Below are positions 6,089 through 8,100 of a stretch of DNA of 8,100 nucleotides, piece after piece. A program made the position numbers and the translations under genes. Positions within the stretch are counted from its first letter, which is position 1. Every line of letters starts with the position of its first letter. The stretch lies in assembly GCA_017999195.1 (NCBI GenBank), contig JAGOBP010000163.1:1-8100 (forward strand), in the 5' to 3' direction. Origin of the DNA: Thermoflexales bacterium. Lineage in GTDB: Bacteria; Chloroflexota; Anaerolineae; Fen-1058. The notes under the pieces were generated by a model that worked only from the letters and a program-made list of their open reading frames with translations, did not search any database and was not told the origin of the DNA.

Positions 6089-8016
6089 TTCAGATCAATT
6101 TGGCCCAAGATCAGATAATCGTTCGTCGCGCCGTTGGTCATGATCGGCAAACGCGCGCCGGTCTCGGTGTCGTAGACACCCACCACCACCGCATAAGCAC
6201 CCAACGGCGCCGTCGGCGGAATCGCCAACTGAGCGACTTGCAAAACGAATTCATGAGACTGCCACAGGTTCGTCGGATACGAGATGCACAGCGGCGCATC
6301 GCCCTGACTGATCGGCCCGGCCTGAAAATCCAGCGGCTGCCGGTACAGATGCATGAACACACTGTAAGGCCGCGTCAGATCGCGCAGGGGCTGAATGCGC
6401 CACTCAAAGTTCAAAGTCTCACCGGGCTGTGCGACAACGGGCAACGCAGCCGACAACCAGAACCGCAGTTGATCGCCCGCCGTGAAGGCCGCTGTCTCGG
6501 GCGTCAACCAGTCGGCCTGCGGCGTCGCGCGCAACACGGTAAACGTCGTATCCAGCAGCACCGTCTTGCGCACGTCGGTAATCGCCACGGTGGCATCCGC
6601 CCAACGCGCCAACGCACTTTGATACCCGGCTGCCCCATCGCTAGTGGTCACATACATTGCCGGTATCGCAGACGCCACCCAACATTCCGCCGGATTAAAC
6701 ACCGACAGCGGTCGCGGCGACAGATACGCGCGCCGGAAATCGATGCCCGGATCAATCACCGGCAGGTAGGTCGTAAACGGCCAATATATCGGCGTTTCCG
6801 GCGTGGTTTCGGCCTTCAAGAAATGCAACAGTTGATTTTCATACGGCATATACTGCGCGACTTCAGTCTGCGCGAACCAATTGATATGCGCGTCGCGATA
6901 CGTAAGCAAACTCGCGGCCGCCAACAAGCCGATCGGTATGGCGCTGCCCCAGCGGCCCAGTTTCAAGCGCTGTGCGCCCTGCTCGAGCCACCCAGCCCCC
7001 GCCCCAGCGATCAACGCCAGCGGCAGCACCAGACCAATCGCTCGCAAGGGGTGCGGCGCATCATCCGTCACCAGCGAGGGCGACACAGCCGCAAGGGCCA
7101 GCCCCAGCAGCCACGCGATCTGCCAACGCTGGCGGATCATCCACGGCAAAACAAGCAGTCCGATCACAAACAGGCCGCCCAGAAACAGATCGAAGATCGG
7201 GCGGTTGCCCAGATTCAACAACTCGTTTGGACTGCCCCGATAAAACGCCGCTTGCAGCCACACGCCGATGTTGTTGACCATCTCGGTCAGACCGAACTGG
7301 CCGACTTCGTTCACGCGATCCATCGCCGCCGCTGGATTGAGCACCAAATAAACCATGAGCGGCAGCGAGATCACCAGCGCAATCGACAACGCCAGCAGGC
7401 TATTTTTGCGCCGCCGGGCATCAAAGAGAATCAGCCCCACCAGCAGCAGCGCCGCATAACCCAGCCAGGCGCGCGCGGCCAGATACGTATACGCCAGCAG
7501 TCCCAGCCACACCCCGCCGCAGATCCAATCGAGCCGCCGCCCCTGCCGATAGGCCCGCAAAAGAAAGGCAAACGCCAACGCACCCAACAACGGCATCAAG
7601 ATCGCGCGCAGGGCAATGCGGCTTAAATGCACGTGCCAGAACAAGACCGCCAGCGCGCCCACGCTCCAGGTCGCCGCGCGTTCGTTGAGCAGTTCGCGTG
7701 CCAGCGCATAACAGGCCGCCAGCGTCAGTATACCCGCCATCGTCGCGGCCAGCCGCATCGCCACCGGCTGCGCATCGAACACGCCAATATAAGCGGCCAA
7801 CACATACAGCCAGCCACTCTCGCGGCCGTGGTTGCCGTCAAAGAATGGGGTCAGGCGCGGCTGCTGCAACACCGAAACGGCATCGTTGCCGTTGAACGCT
7901 TCATCACTGTACAACGTATCGCTCATCGCGTTCAAATCGATCCAGCGCAAAAACGCGCCGATCAAAATGAAGCCGATCAGCACCCAGTTCACCCGCTTGC
8001 ATAGTCGATCCGTCAT
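6085..8016 (-). CDS. GT39-like (PMT_2-type) membrane glycosyltransferase with C-terminal beta-rich domain, 643 aa
   Basis: Predicted integral membrane GT-C enzyme that moves a sugar from a polyprenyl-phosphate donor to an acceptor outside the cytoplasm; donor and acceptor are unknown. Residues 11-28 form the first membrane segment. It is followed by a loop with YSDEAFNGNDA (36-46), in which D38-E39 fit the GT-C catalytic DE motif. GRESGWLYVL (64-73) is the usual second GT39 landmark, and SRIALRAILMPL (132-143), NRPIFD (271-276) and HPLRAIGLVLP (322-332) fit the rest of the core. About ten hydrophobic helices run to about residue 372. The remainder is soluble; from about 519 it has the domain shared with its neighbours, with landmarks AQPGETLNFEWRI, FMHLY and VGVYDTETGARLPIM. 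The ATG start overlaps the upstream stop by 4 bases and the stop overlaps the next start, so translation is probably coupled. Class is confident, substrate unknown. Confidence 0.93.
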   Translation of the reverse strand: MTDRLCKRVNWVLIGFILIGAFLRWIDLNAMSDTLYSDEAFNGNDAVSVLQQPRLTPFFDGNHGRESGWLYVLAAYIGVFDAQPVAMRLAATMAGILTLAACYALARELLNERAATWSVGALAVLFWHVHLSRIALRAILMPLLGALAFAFLLRAYRQGRRLDWICGGVWLGLLAYTYLAARAWLGYAALLLVGLILFDARRRKNSLLALSIALVISLPLMVYLVLNPAAAMDRVNEVGQFGLTEMVNNIGVWLQAAFYRGSPNELLNLGNRPIFDLFLGGLFVIGLLVLPWMIRQRWQIAWLLGLALAAVSPSLVTDDAPHPLRAIGLVLPLALIAGAGAGWLEQGAQRLKLGRWGSAIPIGLLAAASLLTYRDAHINWFAQTEVAQYMPYENQLLHFLKAETTPETPIYWPFTTYLPVIDPGIDFRRAYLSPRPLSVFNPAECWVASAIPAMYVTTSDGAAGYQSALARWADATVAITDVRKTVLLDTTFTVLRATPQADWLTPETAAFTAGDQLRFWLSAALPVVAQPGETLNFEWRIQPLRDLTRPYSVFMHLYRQPLDFQAGPISQGDAPLCISYPTNLWQSHEFVLQVAQLAIPPTAPLGAYAVVVGVYDTETGARLPIMTNGATNDYLILGQIDLK

Positions 8017-8100
8017 CGCAGTGTCACATAATCCGTCGTACGGCCATCAATGAGCACCGGCACACGCGCGCCCGATTCAGGATCATACAGACCAATCCTG
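8013..8100 (-). CDS. C-terminal end of an upstream GT39-like protein (partial)
   Basis: Only the last 28 codons plus TGA are inside the window; the gene begins beyond the right edge. The frame reads RIGLYDPESGARVPVL, then IDGRTTDYVTLR and stop. This matches the end of the C-terminal domain in the next genes: VVGVYDTETGARLPIM in the 643-aa protein and IGLYRKDSGERWPIF in the 678-aa protein. The gene is therefore most likely another member of the same GT39-like group carrying the same extracytoplasmic beta-rich domain. Its stop overlaps the next start as ATGA (8016-8013), placing it in the same operon. The membrane core and any catalytic residues are not visible, so the enzyme class is inferred from the tail and neighbours alone. 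Confidence 0.8.
   Translation of the reverse strand, partial: RIGLYDPESGARVPVLIDGRTTDYVTLR

Noticed and set aside
6204..6213. Perfect 10-base palindrome ACGGCGCCGT
   Set aside because: It is short, GC-rich and inside coding sequence; such palindromes are expected by chance at this composition, and no partner copy or operator context was seen.
6010..7626. Long plus-strand open frame of 538 codons
   Set aside because: It lies antisense to the 643-aa transferase gene, is dominated by Arg, Gln, His and Pro, and shows no domain or helix pattern. This is what the complement of GC-rich membrane-protein coding DNA typically gives.

Overview
This window is almost wall-to-wall coding DNA on the minus strand. 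It holds one polycistronic run of six consecutive membrane-protein genes: four complete, one entering from the right edge with only its C-terminus, and one leaving at the left edge with only its N-terminus. All five genes whose membrane core or N-terminus is visible look like GT-C fold glycosyltransferases or close relatives (GT39 / PMT_2 type, polytopic, with an acidic DE-type motif in the first extracytoplasmic loop). The sixth is represented only by the end of the C-terminal domain shared by three of the others. No gene is supported on the plus strand. I see no RNA gene, CRISPR array, insertion sequence, promoter or terminator.

Organism: high GC by eye, many GT39-like paralogues side by side, and the pairing of a GT-C core with a C-terminal beta-rich domain ending in G-[LV]-Y-x(4)-G-x-R-x-P all resemble environmental Chloroflexota (Anaerolineae-like) genomes. 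This is inference from remembered family patterns, not a search result.

Layout in transcription order (right to left): 8100-8013, end of an upstream paralogue; 8016-6085, 643-aa GT39-like protein; 6088-3761, 775-aa GT39/PMT-like protein with a large extracytoplasmic part; 3764-1728, 678-aa GT39-like protein; 1731-421, 436-aa compact GT-C-like protein without the C-terminal domain; 409-1, start of a further membrane protein. The first four junctions are 4-base stop/start overlaps (ATGA three times, GTGA once), which implies translational coupling. The last junction is an 11-base gap with a probable TTG start and an AAAGAG ribosome-binding site overlapping the previous stop.

The likely joint job is sugar transfer from polyprenyl-phosphate donors on the outer face of the membrane, building or decorating an extracellular glycan, glycolipid or glycoprotein. 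The window contains no cytosolic sugar-nucleotide enzyme, flippase or ligase that would name the product.

The most unusual signals are in the 436-aa gene. It carries a 39-base imperfect palindrome read in frame (1104-1142) and a four-unit heptanucleotide tandem array (535-562). Both fall in predicted cytoplasmic loops and look like interspersed repeats domesticated into coding sequence. GATC is also about threefold over-represented across the window by hand count.
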